Program-made: the position numbers and the translations under genes | The notes under the pieces: model-generated | Seen by the model: only the letters and a program-made list of their open reading frames with translations | What the model was told of the DNA's origin: nothing | The model's database searches: none | Source: BOG-1363 sp043775355 | GTDB taxonomy: Bacteria > Planctomycetota > UBA11346 | DNA length: 64,000 bases | NCBI GenBank assembly: GCA_043775355.1 | Contig: JAYVSL010000034.1 | Location: forward strand, 1-64,000 | Direction: 5' to 3' | Part shown: in pieces, positions 1 through 8,487 of the stretch | How positions within the stretch are numbered: the first letter of the stretch is position 1 | Layout of the letters: each line of letters opens with the position of its first letter

Positions 1-95
1 GCCGTGCCATAGGTGCGGGTGCAGGTGTCGAGATCGATTTCCACGATCCATACTGGCTGTCGCCCAAGCTCTCCAATTTTGGCGGCATACGTCAT
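1..95 (-). CDS. Phage tail-tip protein, N-terminus only
   Basis: An ATG at 95 opens a frame that runs off the left edge, giving 31 residues beginning MTYAAKIGELGRQPVWIVEI. The ATG shares bases with the TGA of the upstream tail gene (ATGA overlap), which supports the start. The opening resembles the N-terminus of phage tail-tip proteins with a repeated 'VEIDLD..CTRTYG' pattern. I infer a role in the distal tail or hub from position downstream of the tape measure. Too little is visible for a firm family call. Confidence 0.6.
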   Translation of the reverse strand, partial: MTYAAKIGELGRQPVWIVEIDLDTCTRTYGT

Positions 96-916
96 GAAGG
101 AAGAAGCCCCTTCATTTTCAGCGATACCGTGAGCGCAAAGTGCCGAGAAAATACAGGCGCGGGAATATCGCCGTTTGTTTCCATCAATGCGCAATCCGTT
201 GGGTAGTCTTCATAGAGCCACGCAAAAAAGAACGGCTTCTTTTCGGCGTGTTTCATGAATGGCAGCCATTCGTTGTATGCCTGCGCTGGCGTCAGGTGCT
301 CGAACCGGACCTCCGTTTCGATGTTCCGCCGTAGAATACTGCGCCCAAGGAAAAGGCCGGATTCTGACATGGTGGAATACTGTTCCGATTTTCGCGCCAG
401 TAACGGCGGAGCGAAACCATCAAGCATGCCGCGCCCTGGCTGGTAAGAGGCACCGATGAACAATAGGCCAATCACACTTGCGGGTGTGCTCGTTACTTCC
501 ACGCGCCAATGGCTTGCGGTTATGGCCGCAAAGTTCTTGAAAATGCATTCGTCAGCAACCGGGGCAATGGCTGCCGTGGCATCCAGCCAAGACCCGCCAG
601 AATTGAGCGAGTATTGCAGCTTGATCGTTCCGCCATTGGCACCCAGGTTGTGTTGCGCCATCGCGAAAGTGTCGACCGTTGGAACGGTCGCAGGGATAAC
701 GGTGACGTAATGCACGCCCGGCGTTGCCGGGGTCCACAGCGTGTACGCTTTCCAATCGAAGAGATTCACGGGATCAAAACCCACTGCCGTGCTGTCAGCG
801 ACGACCGACGCACCAACGGCCTTGTTGTCGTAGGCAATGCGCGGGCGGCGCGTCGTATCGCTGCCGCCACTGCTGCCGCTGCCAGAGCCTACGGAGACGG
901 TCAGGAATCCGGTCAT
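92..916 (-). CDS. Minor tail protein (distal tail)
   Basis: This 274-residue protein follows the tape measure gene and overlaps it by ATGA, the usual place of distal-tail or minor-tail proteins in siphoviruses. It starts with a Gly/Ser-rich stretch (residues 9-19) followed by a beta-rich sequence of about 100 residues. The C-terminal third contains the aromatic, charged region expected of a distal-tail-type fold. No enzymatic motif is visible. The role in tail-tip assembly is inferred from gene order, not from a specific motif. Confidence 0.65.
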   Translation of the reverse strand: MTGFLTVSVGSGSGSSGGSDTTRRPRIAYDNKAVGASVVADSTAVGFDPVNLFDWKAYTLWTPATPGVHYVTVIPATVPTVDTFAMAQHNLGANGGTIKLQYSLNSGGSWLDATAAIAPVADECIFKNFAAITASHWRVEVTSTPASVIGLLFIGASYQPGRGMLDGFAPPLLARKSEQYSTMSESGLFLGRSILRRNIETEVRFEHLTPAQAYNEWLPFMKHAEKKPFFFAWLYEDYPTDCALMETNGDIPAPVFSRHFALTVSLKMKGLLPS

Positions 917-2988
917 GCGGCCACCGCAACGTTGATAGGCGAGCCGTCAGACTGCGCCTCGTTGATTTGTTCGATCAGTTGCCGCATTTGTTGGCCGTTC
1001 AAGATTTGATTGTCTGACAATCCGGTGAAGTTGACCTGTATGGTGTTCTGTCGGTTGCCCGTCACTCCTGGCTGTGCCGATTGGCCAACGCCGATGGGTT
1101 CGCCGCCGACCATAGAAATAGAACCGGAAGAACTACTGACGCTGCCGCCGCCGCCGAATTGAGTGCCCGCAATGGCGCTGATCTGAACGGCCCCAGCCAC
1201 GCCAATGGCTGCAGCGGCAGGAATCGCCACCCAAAACGGAAGCTCACCAAAGGCCCGCGCGATACCAGCAGCCGTTGAAACGACCGCCTGCGCCATCGCA
1301 GCGGCCTTACCGATGGCAAACGCCTTGCGGCTGTGGGTATTTTGCAGCGTGGCAAGATTACCCAACACACCGGACGCGAACGAGAGCTTGTCGGCGTTGG
1401 TCTTCTTGTCCCAATCAAGCCGCTTTTTCGCTTCGTCGCCCATGAAGGCGGTCAACCATGTTTCATCATCAATGACTGCTTTTTTGCGCTCGGCGGATGC
1501 GGCAAGATCGGACTCTTGCTTGTTCTTGATCGTGGACGCCGTTACTTCCGCCATTTTATCAGATTCAACTTTGACTCTAGCGAACCAATTTAATAGACCC
1601 GTCATTCCGCGCTGTTCGGTCGCGGTATCCCAGGCGCCCCAAAACGCTGCGCCCGTCTCGTCGCCTGCCGTTTGGTACTCATCAATCATGCCCTGGATTG
1701 CCGCGCTTCCAGACGCATCAACGCTAAAGATGTTCGACCAAGAATCCTTGGCCTTTTGCCCAGCATTACGCATGTCATCGGCTGCGCTGTCGGCTGCTAT
1801 TTTGGCCTTCTCTTTCATGTCACCAGTGGAAACGGAAACCTTGTTAGCTGCTTCCAGCAACGACGCGCCCATTTTAGCGTCAAACTTCATCGCCGCAGCG
1901 GATACCATGTGCAGCATTTCAGATAATTGCGTCCCAATCCATTGCACGAACATGGCGATGGGAACCTTTAGCAGCGCCCAAGTGGTGGCGATACTCGCGC
2001 CCATCCATTTGAAAGTATCCATGACGGCGGTGCTGATGTTAGACGCCACGCCGCTAATCCACTGGAAACCCTGAACGACCTTGTCTGCAGCCTGCAAAAA
2101 TGACTTGGCGAGATTGGCGCCTGCATATTCAAAGAAAATAAACCCGGCCTTGGCATAGTCCCATGCCGTCATGATGTAGCCAATGCCTTTGACTACCGAT
2201 TCCAGCGCACCAAGAACGATTGCGCGCCATCCGCCCATAGAGTTGGCTTGATTAACAAAGTCATTTGCCAGCGCCGTGACGACTGGCGAAACTTCAATTG
2301 CGATACTGCGACCGATGCCAGTTGCTACAGCACCGACACGCGTCAAAGCATCGTTTGCCGCTTCCACCTTAGCCGCGTCCATGCGCGAAAAAGAAAGCCC
2401 GAGCCGGTCGGCTTCTTCGCGCATGTCTTGGAAGCCAGCAATTCCCATATCGAGCACCGGCAACAATTCCGCTCCAGACTTACCAAAAACATCCATAGCA
2501 AGGCGCGCGCGGTCGCCCGAATTGTTGACCGCCTTCATGGCTTCGGACAACTGCAAGAACTGACTTTGAGGGTCGAGCGCCGCGAGGTTCTCGGCTCCTA
2601 AATGAAGCTCAGTAAACGTCTGCGCGAGTTGCTTGTTACCATTGTTTGCCTCGCTGATGTTCTTGACCATCTTTTGCAGGCCGACACTGAGCGTTTCATT
2701 CGCCACGCCGGAAAGATCGGCGGCATGCGCCATCGTCGTGAGAAACTCAGTGGTTGACCCGATGCGGTCGGCAAACTTCGCCGTTGCATCAATAGACTCC
2801 ATGATTCCATGCGTCCACGTAGTAACCGCCTTCAACGCCGCCACGCCAAGGAAGCCCACCACCATTGCCTGAACGCGGTTGACGGTTGACTCCAGCGAAA
2901 CGACAGAAGCAACCGCCGTCTTCATGTTAGCGGTGAACTCTGCGGTCCTCGCAACGAGGCTGATATTTACCGTTCCCGCGTTCCCCAT
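913..2988 (-). CDS. Tail tape measure protein
   Basis: The 691-residue product has the features of a phage tape measure: a long Ala/Lys/Glu-rich helical body, a hydrophobic segment near residues 45-65, and a hydrophobic Ala/Gly stretch around 560-620 followed by a Gly/Ser-rich region. The protein sets tail length and enters the cell during DNA ejection. With the known rule of about 0.15 nm per residue, a tail of roughly 100 nm is expected. It lies directly downstream of the two tail-assembly chaperone frames, the hallmark position of this gene. The start MGNAGTV is placed just past the chaperone stop. Confidence 0.93.
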   Translation of the reverse strand: MGNAGTVNISLVARTAEFTANMKTAVASVVSLESTVNRVQAMVVGFLGVAALKAVTTWTHGIMESIDATAKFADRIGSTTEFLTTMAHAADLSGVANETLSVGLQKMVKNISEANNGNKQLAQTFTELHLGAENLAALDPQSQFLQLSEAMKAVNNSGDRARLAMDVFGKSGAELLPVLDMGIAGFQDMREEADRLGLSFSRMDAAKVEAANDALTRVGAVATGIGRSIAIEVSPVVTALANDFVNQANSMGGWRAIVLGALESVVKGIGYIMTAWDYAKAGFIFFEYAGANLAKSFLQAADKVVQGFQWISGVASNISTAVMDTFKWMGASIATTWALLKVPIAMFVQWIGTQLSEMLHMVSAAAMKFDAKMGASLLEAANKVSVSTGDMKEKAKIAADSAADDMRNAGQKAKDSWSNIFSVDASGSAAIQGMIDEYQTAGDETGAAFWGAWDTATEQRGMTGLLNWFARVKVESDKMAEVTASTIKNKQESDLAASAERKKAVIDDETWLTAFMGDEAKKRLDWDKKTNADKLSFASGVLGNLATLQNTHSRKAFAIGKAAAMAQAVVSTAAGIARAFGELPFWVAIPAAAAIGVAGAVQISAIAGTQFGGGGSVSSSSGSISMVGGEPIGVGQSAQPGVTGNRQNTIQVNFTGLSDNQILNGQQMRQLIEQINEAQSDGSPINVAVAA

Positions 2989-2991
2989 GGG

Positions 2992-3333
2992 CTAGGCTTT
3001 CTTAACCGATTGGTTCATAGAACACGCGAGCATCATGCGTGACTGCATCTCCTCGATCGCTTGCCTGCGCTTCGGCTTTCCAAATGTCGGCATGAAGTCC
3101 TCAGCGTGGAATTGTTTGCGTCCTTGCGCGTGACAGTTGGCGACGGTCGCCGCGATAATGCCGGAACGAAGGTCCGCGCGTTCTTCGCCCCATGGCTCAG
3201 CGGTAAAGAATGCCACCCACTCCGCGAACTCTTCGGCGCTGATGAGCTGCTGCGCCTGCCTCACACTCATCCCAAGCGACAACGCCAGCCGAAACCAGAA
3301 CCGCCGCTCGGGGTGAGTGTCTAGTCTTTTCCC
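2992..3333 (-). CDS. Tail assembly chaperone, frameshift extension (lambda gpT-like)
   Basis: This frame overlaps the end of the upstream chaperone and is read after a -1 slip at 3327-3333, giving a fusion of about 237 residues (126 plus 111). The extension contains the pattern RFWFRLALSLGMSVRQAQQ followed by EEFAEW, typical of short tail-assembly proteins of the lambda gpT/DUF4035 type. The short and long forms bind the tape measure and tube subunits during tail assembly and are absent from virions in studied phages. An internal ATG (MSVRQAQQ) could also allow separate translation, but the slippery site makes the fusion more likely. Confidence 0.8.
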   Translation of the reverse strand, partial: GKRLDTHPERRFWFRLALSLGMSVRQAQQLISAEEFAEWVAFFTAEPWGEERADLRSGIIAATVANCHAQGRKQFHAEDFMPTFGKPKRRQAIEEMQSRMMLACSMNQSVKKA

Positions 3334-3704
3334 AGGCGTTCTTGCGCCTCGGTGTCGAGAGCGTTCAAAGTCTGCGCGACTTTGAACAAGCGGTCGAGAA
3401 CGTTGCCGGATTTCTTGCCGAGAGCTTCCGGCGTAGCGCCGAACGAGGATCCATCCGCATTGCACAAGGTGTGTGACAAAAACGTTGCCCGAAGATTCGG
3501 AGGAAGACCCCCGCTCTTCTCTTTCGCCGCGATCAATGCCGCCTCGAAAGCGTCCCGCTCGGTGCCCGTCATGGCGCGAACGCCAACGAACCCGCCCCAC
3601 TCAGGCACTTCGACCTCAACGATTTTAGCATCGTTGGCGTCAATAATATCCGAAAGGGCGAGCATTTTTCTTGCTGCTGGCTCGGTGATGGTTTCCAGTG
3701 ACAT
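3321..3704 (-). CDS. Tail assembly chaperone (lambda gpG-like)
   Basis: The 127-residue acidic/alanine-rich protein begins MSLETITEPAARKML and ends in LGKD just after the slippery heptamer. In siphoviruses the gene between tail tube and tape measure encodes the shorter tail chaperone, and a minor fraction of ribosomes slip into the next frame to make the long form. Position, size and the overlapping downstream frame all fit. The spacing to the tail tube gene upstream holds one copy of the dispersed palindrome (3727-3744). Confidence 0.85.
   Translation of the reverse strand: MSLETITEPAARKMLALSDIIDANDAKIVEVEVPEWGGFVGVRAMTGTERDAFEAALIAAKEKSGGLPPNLRATFLSHTLCNADGSSFGATPEALGKKSGNVLDRLFKVAQTLNALDTEAQERLGKD
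3327..3333 (-). other. Programmed -1 ribosomal frameshift site
   Basis: On the minus strand the heptamer G-GGA-AAA sits in the exact X-XXY-YYZ register of the upstream chaperone, two codons before its TAG stop. A slip to -1 continues into the gpT-like frame. Lambda uses the related GGGAAAG in the same place. No stem-loop or pseudoknot was folded here. Confidence 0.85.
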
Positions 3705-3726
3705 GATCTCTCCTTGATTGAGTAAA

Positions 3727-3744
3727 TAGTCGTCCAGGCGAATA
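3727..3744. promoter_or_regulatory. Dispersed 18-bp palindrome, copy 1 (degenerate)
   Basis: TAGTCGT, spacer CCAG, GCGAATA. Five of seven arm positions pair. It lies in the 47-base gap between the tail tube and tail chaperone genes. It is the weakest of six copies of the TAGTCGC/GCGACTA palindrome in the prophage. Confidence 0.4.
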
Positions 3745-3751
3745 AAAGAGA

Positions 3752-4144
3752 TTAAGAGACAACCGGCAGCACGGTCAACTTGAAGGTTGCGGAACCCGTC
3801 ATGCGCTCACCGGTTTTCGCGCCACCCTTAAAGCTGGTCATGAATGCGCCATTGGTCCAAGTCCAAGTCTTGGTGGTAGCACCAGAACCCCACACAATGA
3901 CCAGCGTTGCCGCTGCGCCACCGATGGGAGGCAATGCCTGCACGTCGAACTCGACTTCGCAATTCACCTCGCCCGGCTCGATTAAGTCGGCAGGGATATA
4001 GGTGCGCGCTACGGTCGTGCCCATGTGCGTTGCCTCAATGGCTGGGCGCGAAAAGTTCGGGCCGTCTACTGAGATAAGGTTTGCGATGAAGCCCGAGAAC
4101 GTGAGGGTCGTACCCTGTCCGTCTGCTGCTGCGGTGATTGGCAT
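3752..4144 (-). CDS. Major tail (tube) protein
   Basis: A 130-residue beta-rich protein sits between the tail terminator and chaperone genes, the place of the major tail protein that polymerises into the siphovirus tube. I start it at 4144 (MPITAAADG) because AGGAGA lies a proper distance upstream. A longer in-frame start at 4246 would overlap the preceding gene. The sequence is rich in Thr/Gly/Val and contains the alternating hydrophobic pattern of a beta-sandwich. Function is inferred from position and composition. Confidence 0.8.
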   Translation of the reverse strand: MPITAAADGQGTTLTFSGFIANLISVDGPNFSRPAIEATHMGTTVARTYIPADLIEPGEVNCEVEFDVQALPPIGGAAATLVIVWGSGATTKTWTWTNGAFMTSFKGGAKTGERMTGSATFKLTVLPVVS

Positions 4145-4172
4145 GGCTGGTGTCTCCTGTGACTTGGTGGTG

Positions 4173-4613
4173 TTAGGTGAGAGTTGGGATAGATTCGGCG
4201 GCTGAAATTCGGTAATCCAATAAGCGGCGAAATAATCCGCGATCACTGCCGTCTGTCGGGTCTACTGGCTGGTCGCGCTCGTCTTCAAGGTGGACTTTTT
4301 GCAACCAGATGGTGTCAGCGCCGACCGTGACATTCCCACGGAAGCCATCCAGGCGGTTGCGAATGGCTTCACAGCATTGCTCTAAGCTGTCGAGCGTGGC
4401 CGCAAAAACGTCAAGTTGTAGACGAACGAAAACCAAGCCCGACGCCCCGCCCATGTGGTCTTGGTGATCAGCAACGAGTCGCGTATATACGGCACGCGGT
4501 AGCGCGGTTTGCTCGCTCGACCTGCTCGGCTCGATGCGATTACTAAGCAACGCAAAGCAAGCGGTGCTCGTAATTAAACGGTTATAAATGGCCACGTCTG
4601 CGGAGAGCGTCAT
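4173..4613 (-). CDS. Tail terminator / DUF3168-like protein
   Basis: The 146-residue protein has the pattern of DUF3168 tail-completion proteins: an N-terminal 'AIYNRLITSTACFALLSNRI' type segment, a central 'LPRAVYTRLVADHQDHM' and a C-terminal strand 'RRLLDYRIS'. These proteins cap the tail tube and join it to the head. It lies between the HK97 gp10-like gene (ATGA overlap) and the tail tube gene, as in HK97-type phages. Confidence 0.82.
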   Translation of the reverse strand: MTLSADVAIYNRLITSTACFALLSNRIEPSRSSEQTALPRAVYTRLVADHQDHMGGASGLVFVRLQLDVFAATLDSLEQCCEAIRNRLDGFRGNVTVGADTIWLQKVHLEDERDQPVDPTDGSDRGLFRRLLDYRISAAESIPTLT

Positions 4614-5059
4614 TTTTTCGCAAGCTCCGCTTCAACGCGCGCCTTCAATTCATCGGCAAAATCAGAAACACATTGCACCTTGCCCGTCTCGTAGGCACCG
4701 CGAAGGAACGCAACAGGAGGGACGAATCCACCATCGGGAGTAACGTGCCCATACTCGACCGGGTTCGCGTAGCGGACGGGATCATTTTCTATATTGCGCC
4801 CACTGCGCGCCCATTTGAAACCCTGACGCGCACCGACCAGCAAGACCACTTCACCCTTGCCGACTCGCTTGGCTTTTTTCACCCCGATGGATTTCCGAAG
4901 ATTGCCCGTGTCCTTGGGAATGCGGCGCTTGGCTGAGGCAACAATGGGCTTCAACGCTGCGCGCCCCGCACGCTCAACTAGCCGCTTTTGAACGCGCGAT
5001 GAAAGCTCGTTTAGCTTAGCGATTGCCTCAGGAAATCCGTGCGTGGTGATCCGCATCAC
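4610..5059 (-). CDS. HK97 gp10-like head-tail neck protein
   Basis: This 149-residue basic protein has the HK97 gp10 signature: an N-terminal helix rich in Lys/Arg and Ala, then 'AKRRIPKDTGNLRKSIG', then a 'YANPVEYGH' turn followed by a C-terminal helix. Family members form part of the neck between connector and tail. It overlaps its neighbours on both sides by ATGA, indicating coupled translation with the adaptor and the terminator. Confidence 0.88.
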   Translation of the reverse strand: MMRITTHGFPEAIAKLNELSSRVQKRLVERAGRAALKPIVASAKRRIPKDTGNLRKSIGVKKAKRVGKGEVVLLVGARQGFKWARSGRNIENDPVRYANPVEYGHVTPDGGFVPPVAFLRGAYETGKVQCVSDFADELKARVEAELAKK

Positions 5060-5370
5060 ACCACCTCATTAGCGAGGGCGTCGGTTTTGATGCCGCGCTC
5101 TTCAAAATTGAGAACGCTTTCAAGATGGAAGATTCGCCCGTTATACGACACCCGGTCTTGCGTCGTTATCCGCGCACCGCGCACGGTGATTTTGTGCGTG
5201 ACGTTGCCGCCCTGTTGCTGTGCGCTGGTCGATTCCTTGGCGCTTAGCGGCTCAACTGACCCCCATACCGTCCATGCGGTAGTCCATACCTTGGAGCGTT
5301 CGCCATTAGGCGAAACAAATTCAGTTTCGCGCTGAATAGAAAGGCGATGACGTAGCTTGCCTGCGCGCAT
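5056..5370 (-). CDS. Head-tail adaptor (head closure protein)
   Basis: About 104 residues starting MRAGKLRHRLSIQ, the typical opening of SPP1 gp16/phage head-tail joining proteins, followed by 'WTTAWTVWGSVEPLSAKE' and a C-terminal 'YNGRIFHLESV'. The protein closes the head after packaging and provides the tail docking surface. A GTG nine bases upstream is an alternative start. The ATG lies just past the stop of the connector gene. Confidence 0.87.
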   Translation of the reverse strand: MRAGKLRHRLSIQRETEFVSPNGERSKVWTTAWTVWGSVEPLSAKESTSAQQQGGNVTHKITVRGARITTQDRVSYNGRIFHLESVLNFEERGIKTDALANEVV

Positions 5371-5372
5371 GG

Positions 5373-6008
5373 CTACCACTGCTCTTGACAGATGAACGGA
5401 GACAGCAGCGAGTCCACGGCCATGGGAACGGCGGTTATGATGGTTCCGGCAATCGTCGCTTCGCGGTTCTCGTAGTAATGCCCAACGAGGAAGCAGATTG
5501 CCTGCTTGATCGGATCGGGAACGGCGGCGGCTGTGGCGTATCCGGCAACGTAGGAGACGACGACAGAGCCGGGCTGTGAATAAACGTCAGGCCAGGATTT
5601 GCCGTAGGGCAAAGCAATGCGGCACGGCTCATCGTCACCCAGGACGAGGAAGTCAGTGCCCGAGACCAAGCTCTGCGTTGCTCCGCTCGTGTCCTTATAG
5701 CTGATCGTAATCCCCGAAACATACGGCGGACGAGGAAGGAGAATGTCCCAGCCCTCGACTGCTGGCGATATGTGAGAATTGAGCTCACCGTCAGGTAAAT
5801 CATCCAGCGTGAGGCGCCACGTCTGTAACATGAACGCGCGGCGAGTATGTTCCTCGCACGTGCGCGTAGCTGTTGCAATGTAGGTGCCCAACAACACATC
5901 ATCGTCAGGGATGTCGATGCGCAGGTGCGACTTAACGGACGCAAGATCAACCGGTTGCCCGGTCGGCTCAACAATCCGCTTGAGTGTGAGTCGTTGGCCG
6001 CGCGGCAT
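5373..6008 (-). CDS. Head-tail connector (HK97 gp6 / phiE125 gp8-like)
   Basis: A 211-residue protein beginning MPRGQRLTLKRIVEPTGQPV and containing 'LASVKSHLRID...DDVLLGTYIATATRTCEEHTRRAF', the classic helical opening of gp6/gp8-type connectors. The C-terminal part 'DPIKQAICFLVGHYYENREA' is also conserved in the family. It forms a ring below the portal. It sits between two small beta-rich structural proteins and the head closure gene. Confidence 0.9.
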   Translation of the reverse strand: MPRGQRLTLKRIVEPTGQPVDLASVKSHLRIDIPDDDVLLGTYIATATRTCEEHTRRAFMLQTWRLTLDDLPDGELNSHISPAVEGWDILLPRPPYVSGITISYKDTSGATQSLVSGTDFLVLGDDEPCRIALPYGKSWPDVYSQPGSVVVSYVAGYATAAAVPDPIKQAICFLVGHYYENREATIAGTIITAVPMAVDSLLSPFICQEQW

Positions 6009-6033
6009 GGCTACGCGCCGCGTTCGGCGGCGA

Positions 6034-6465
6034 TCACGGAGATGGGGTTAAGCGGTACACGCCGACCGTGACGGAAGTCACGGCGGAATACGTAATAGTG
6101 ACCTTGCTTGAACCATTGTTGAACAAGGCACGCGGAAACGGACCAATGCGACGACGACCAGTAGTAGCAGGGACCGACACGGTTGGATCGGTCACCGTCA
6201 AACCACCGGGCGCACCCTGACCACCAGCCGGGAATGCGTCACTAGTGACGGTGATAGGCGCACCACTCGCGTTGATGACCTCGATAAATTCGTAGCCGGT
6301 ATTCGTGAAGGTGTTCCCGGTCACATCCGCAGCGGTCGCTGAATCAACACCGGCAATAGTTATATCGGTCGGCGTGAGGTCGGTCGCGGCATGGAGTGAC
6401 AGCGGGCAAAGAGCTAAAAGCGCCACCAGTACGAGGAGAGCGGAAAGTTTGGCGATGTCTCGCAT
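6034..6465 (-). CDS. Phage protein with signal peptide, unknown role
   Basis: The 143-residue product starts with a basic/hydrophobic segment (about residues 1-27, LSALLVLVALLALCPLSLHA) ending in an Ala-x-Ala-like cleavage site, so it looks exported. The mature part is Thr/Val/Gly-rich and probably an all-beta domain. It is placed between capsid and connector genes, where a decoration or head-fibre protein would be expected, but virion assembly is cytoplasmic and does not use export signals. It may instead alter the lysogen or infected cell surface. I do not recognise a family. Confidence 0.7.
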   Translation of the reverse strand: MRDIAKLSALLVLVALLALCPLSLHAATDLTPTDITIAGVDSATAADVTGNTFTNTGYEFIEVINASGAPITVTSDAFPAGGQGAPGGLTVTDPTVSVPATTGRRRIGPFPRALFNNGSSKVTITYSAVTSVTVGVYRLTPSP

Positions 6466-6518
6466 GGTTTGAGGTCTCCGGCGTAACTGGTGGCGAATGA
6501 AATGGACGCGATCGAGCG

Positions 6519-7001
6519 TTAGTCGATCTTGGCGTCGGGCATCGTGGTGCCTGCGCCGTTGTAGCGCGGCTCGCTCAAGATGTAGACGATTGAAAGTAAG
6601 TCGGCGACCGCGCCAGGGCTGGCGGTCTGGATCTGGAAACAGTCGAAGCCGTTGGTTACGTCGAGCTCTTCCGCGTCGATTTCCAGAACCGTGACGGTGT
6701 TAGCCGTGGCGGGCAGGTTGAAGGTATTCGACACTATCGCGGTCTTGGTGAACTGGCCGGCGGTAACTGCGGCCTTCTGCCAGTAGCTCGCCAACGGCGC
6801 GGTTTTTGCCGCAGTGCCAGCAACATCCTGCGCCTGACGCGCGGTTACTGCGGGAGTGCCGCCAGCCCACGCGCCCTGGGTGATGATCACCGTCGCGTGG
6901 TTGAAGTTCTTCAAGCTGATAAACGTACCGTTTTTCGCGGCGCCGTTGATGTCGATGGGAACCTGGGCCGATTCGATCCCGGATTTTTCCACGAGTTGCA
7001 T
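6519..7001 (-). CDS. Putative head decoration/structural protein
   Basis: A 160-residue Ala/Thr/Val-rich protein with no signal peptide, immediately downstream of the major capsid gene. Contents such as 'NGAAKNGTFISLKNFNHATVII' and a central 'VLEIDAEELD' suggest a beta-rich virion protein. Gene order supports a head-decoration or stabilising role. No diagnostic motif is visible. Confidence 0.65.
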   Translation of the reverse strand: MQLVEKSGIESAQVPIDINGAAKNGTFISLKNFNHATVIITQGAWAGGTPAVTARQAQDVAGTAAKTAPLASYWQKAAVTAGQFTKTAIVSNTFNLPATANTVTVLEIDAEELDVTNGFDCFQIQTASPGAVADLLSIVYILSEPRYNGAGTTMPDAKID

Positions 7002-7040
7002 GTGCTGTTCCTTGAAAGGGTGGAGAAGACCGGGCCGGTA

Positions 7041-8411
7041 TTAGCGGGCCGCGAGGGTGACGACGCTTGAGAGGGTGTTAGCACCCTTGTATGGCGTGGT
7101 CGGGTTGGCGAGCCAGGGTTGGCCGTCCATGTAGAACATGAAGCGGAAGGCCTGTTCGGCGTAGTCGAAGCGCAGATGCATGGACACTGCGGAATCGATG
7201 CCGCCTTGGGTGCCGACTGCGTACATGGACATATCGGCCAGAATAATATCGCCCAAGTTCGTGAGACTGGCGCAGTATTCGAGAGGCATCACCGGGCGAC
7301 CCTTGAGGGTATTCTTCTCGGCATTCCAGACGACGTTCGAAATGCCCCCGACGTTTTCGGTACCGGCAACGTTCTTGATCGGCAGGTTGAGTCCGTCGAA
7401 CTGCGGCTCTACATCCACATTGTAGAACCAGACGGCGTTCTTGCGGCAGCGGGGATGCAGGCGAGCCCACATCTTGGAGATGTTCGACTGCGTGAGGGTG
7501 AGGGTCGGCTGACTCGCATCCTTCGCGACCGTCACCAGTGCGCCCGATTTCATTAGGCCCAAAGGCTGACCGGCGCCATTGCCGTTGACGATCGAGTCGC
7601 CAACCACAAACGAGATTTCTTCCGAAGCGGCGCGTTGCAGGTAGGGCGCGAGAGCGGACGGCATGCGCAACAGCTTCTCGGTCACGTAAACCAGCGCGGC
7701 GAGGCCGTGCGGTTCTAGCTTGAGATTACGGAAGGTCGGCTTGCTCTTGGGGATCTGCGCAGCTTCGGCCAGCCAGTACGCCTGGATGCCGCCATAGCGG
7801 CTGCCGTTTGCGCGGTTGGTTTCAGCGTTAGCCAACAGGGTCAGGCTGTCGCCATCAACCGGGTACTGGTCGCACAGGCCAATCAGAGATTCGTCGCCAC
7901 CGTTCAGCCCGTCCCAAATCGCAGTGGAGAACTGCGGAGGAACGAGGAACCCGCCCTCAGAGCCAACGGCAACGTTATTGCCCTGGCCAGCAGCTAAAGG
8001 ATTGAGCATATCGCGATCAGCCTGGGCGATGTGCGCGCCGGGGGTCGAGGCGCGGACGATCAAAGAGGCGAGGGCGCCAAGGTCGCGGAAGCCACGGGTT
8101 GGATCTGCATCGCCGCGGGCGCGGACGTTGGTCACGCGGGGGGTGTTGCTGGCGTCCTCAGTGCGGGCGACCGTGCGCGGAGCCATCGGGGCGCGGGCTG
8201 CAGCAAGGCGGGTTGCGTTCGCGGCGACGGCAGCGGCAGCGGATTCGCGCGACTGTTCGGCGGCAATCTCTGCGTCGAGCCGTTCAACGTCACCCATGGC
8301 CGCGTCAAAGGCGGTTTGATCAGCCTCCGCCAGAATCCCATCAACTGCGCGGGCATTGATCGCCTCCGCCAAGACGAAGGCGGCGAGACGGGCGGCGATG
8401 AGCTTTTTCAT
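7041..8411 (-). CDS. Major capsid protein, HK97 family
   Basis: The gene encodes about 456 residues starting MKKLIAARLAAF at 8411, with CGGAG upstream; a start at 8450 is also open. Residues 1-130 form a charged, Ala-rich helical delta/scaffold-like region that the protease would remove. The rest matches the HK97 capsid plan: 'GGFLVPPQFSTAIWDGL' at the start of the mature domain, a central spine helix, and a 'MSMYAVGTQGGIDSAVSMHLRFDYAEQAFRF'-type C-terminus broken here only for reference. The adjacent S49 protease gene supports proteolytic maturation. Confidence 0.92.
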   Translation of the reverse strand: MKKLIAARLAAFVLAEAINARAVDGILAEADQTAFDAAMGDVERLDAEIAAEQSRESAAAAVAANATRLAAARAPMAPRTVARTEDASNTPRVTNVRARGDADPTRGFRDLGALASLIVRASTPGAHIAQADRDMLNPLAAGQGNNVAVGSEGGFLVPPQFSTAIWDGLNGGDESLIGLCDQYPVDGDSLTLLANAETNRANGSRYGGIQAYWLAEAAQIPKSKPTFRNLKLEPHGLAALVYVTEKLLRMPSALAPYLQRAASEEISFVVGDSIVNGNGAGQPLGLMKSGALVTVAKDASQPTLTLTQSNISKMWARLHPRCRKNAVWFYNVDVEPQFDGLNLPIKNVAGTENVGGISNVVWNAEKNTLKGRPVMPLEYCASLTNLGDIILADMSMYAVGTQGGIDSAVSMHLRFDYAEQAFRFMFYMDGQPWLANPTTPYKGANTLSSVVTLAAR

Positions 8412-8455
8412 GATTGAGGCTCCGGGCTGTGCCCTGGGGTAGTGACTCAATCAAA

Positions 8456-8473
8456 TAGTCGCCCGAGCAACTA
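8456..8473. promoter_or_regulatory. Dispersed 18-bp palindrome, copy 2
   Basis: TAGTCGC, spacer CCGA, GCAACTA (one arm mismatch). It lies in the 76-base gap just upstream of the capsid gene start on the minus strand, a place where it could affect capsid expression. Confidence 0.55.
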
Positions 8474-8487
8474 CGGCAAGAAACTCT

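Noticed and set aside
1205..2074. Long plus-strand frame (289 aa) inside the tape measure gene
   Set aside because: Antisense shadow of a strongly recognisable tape measure protein; low-complexity Ser/Ala composition and no ribosome site.
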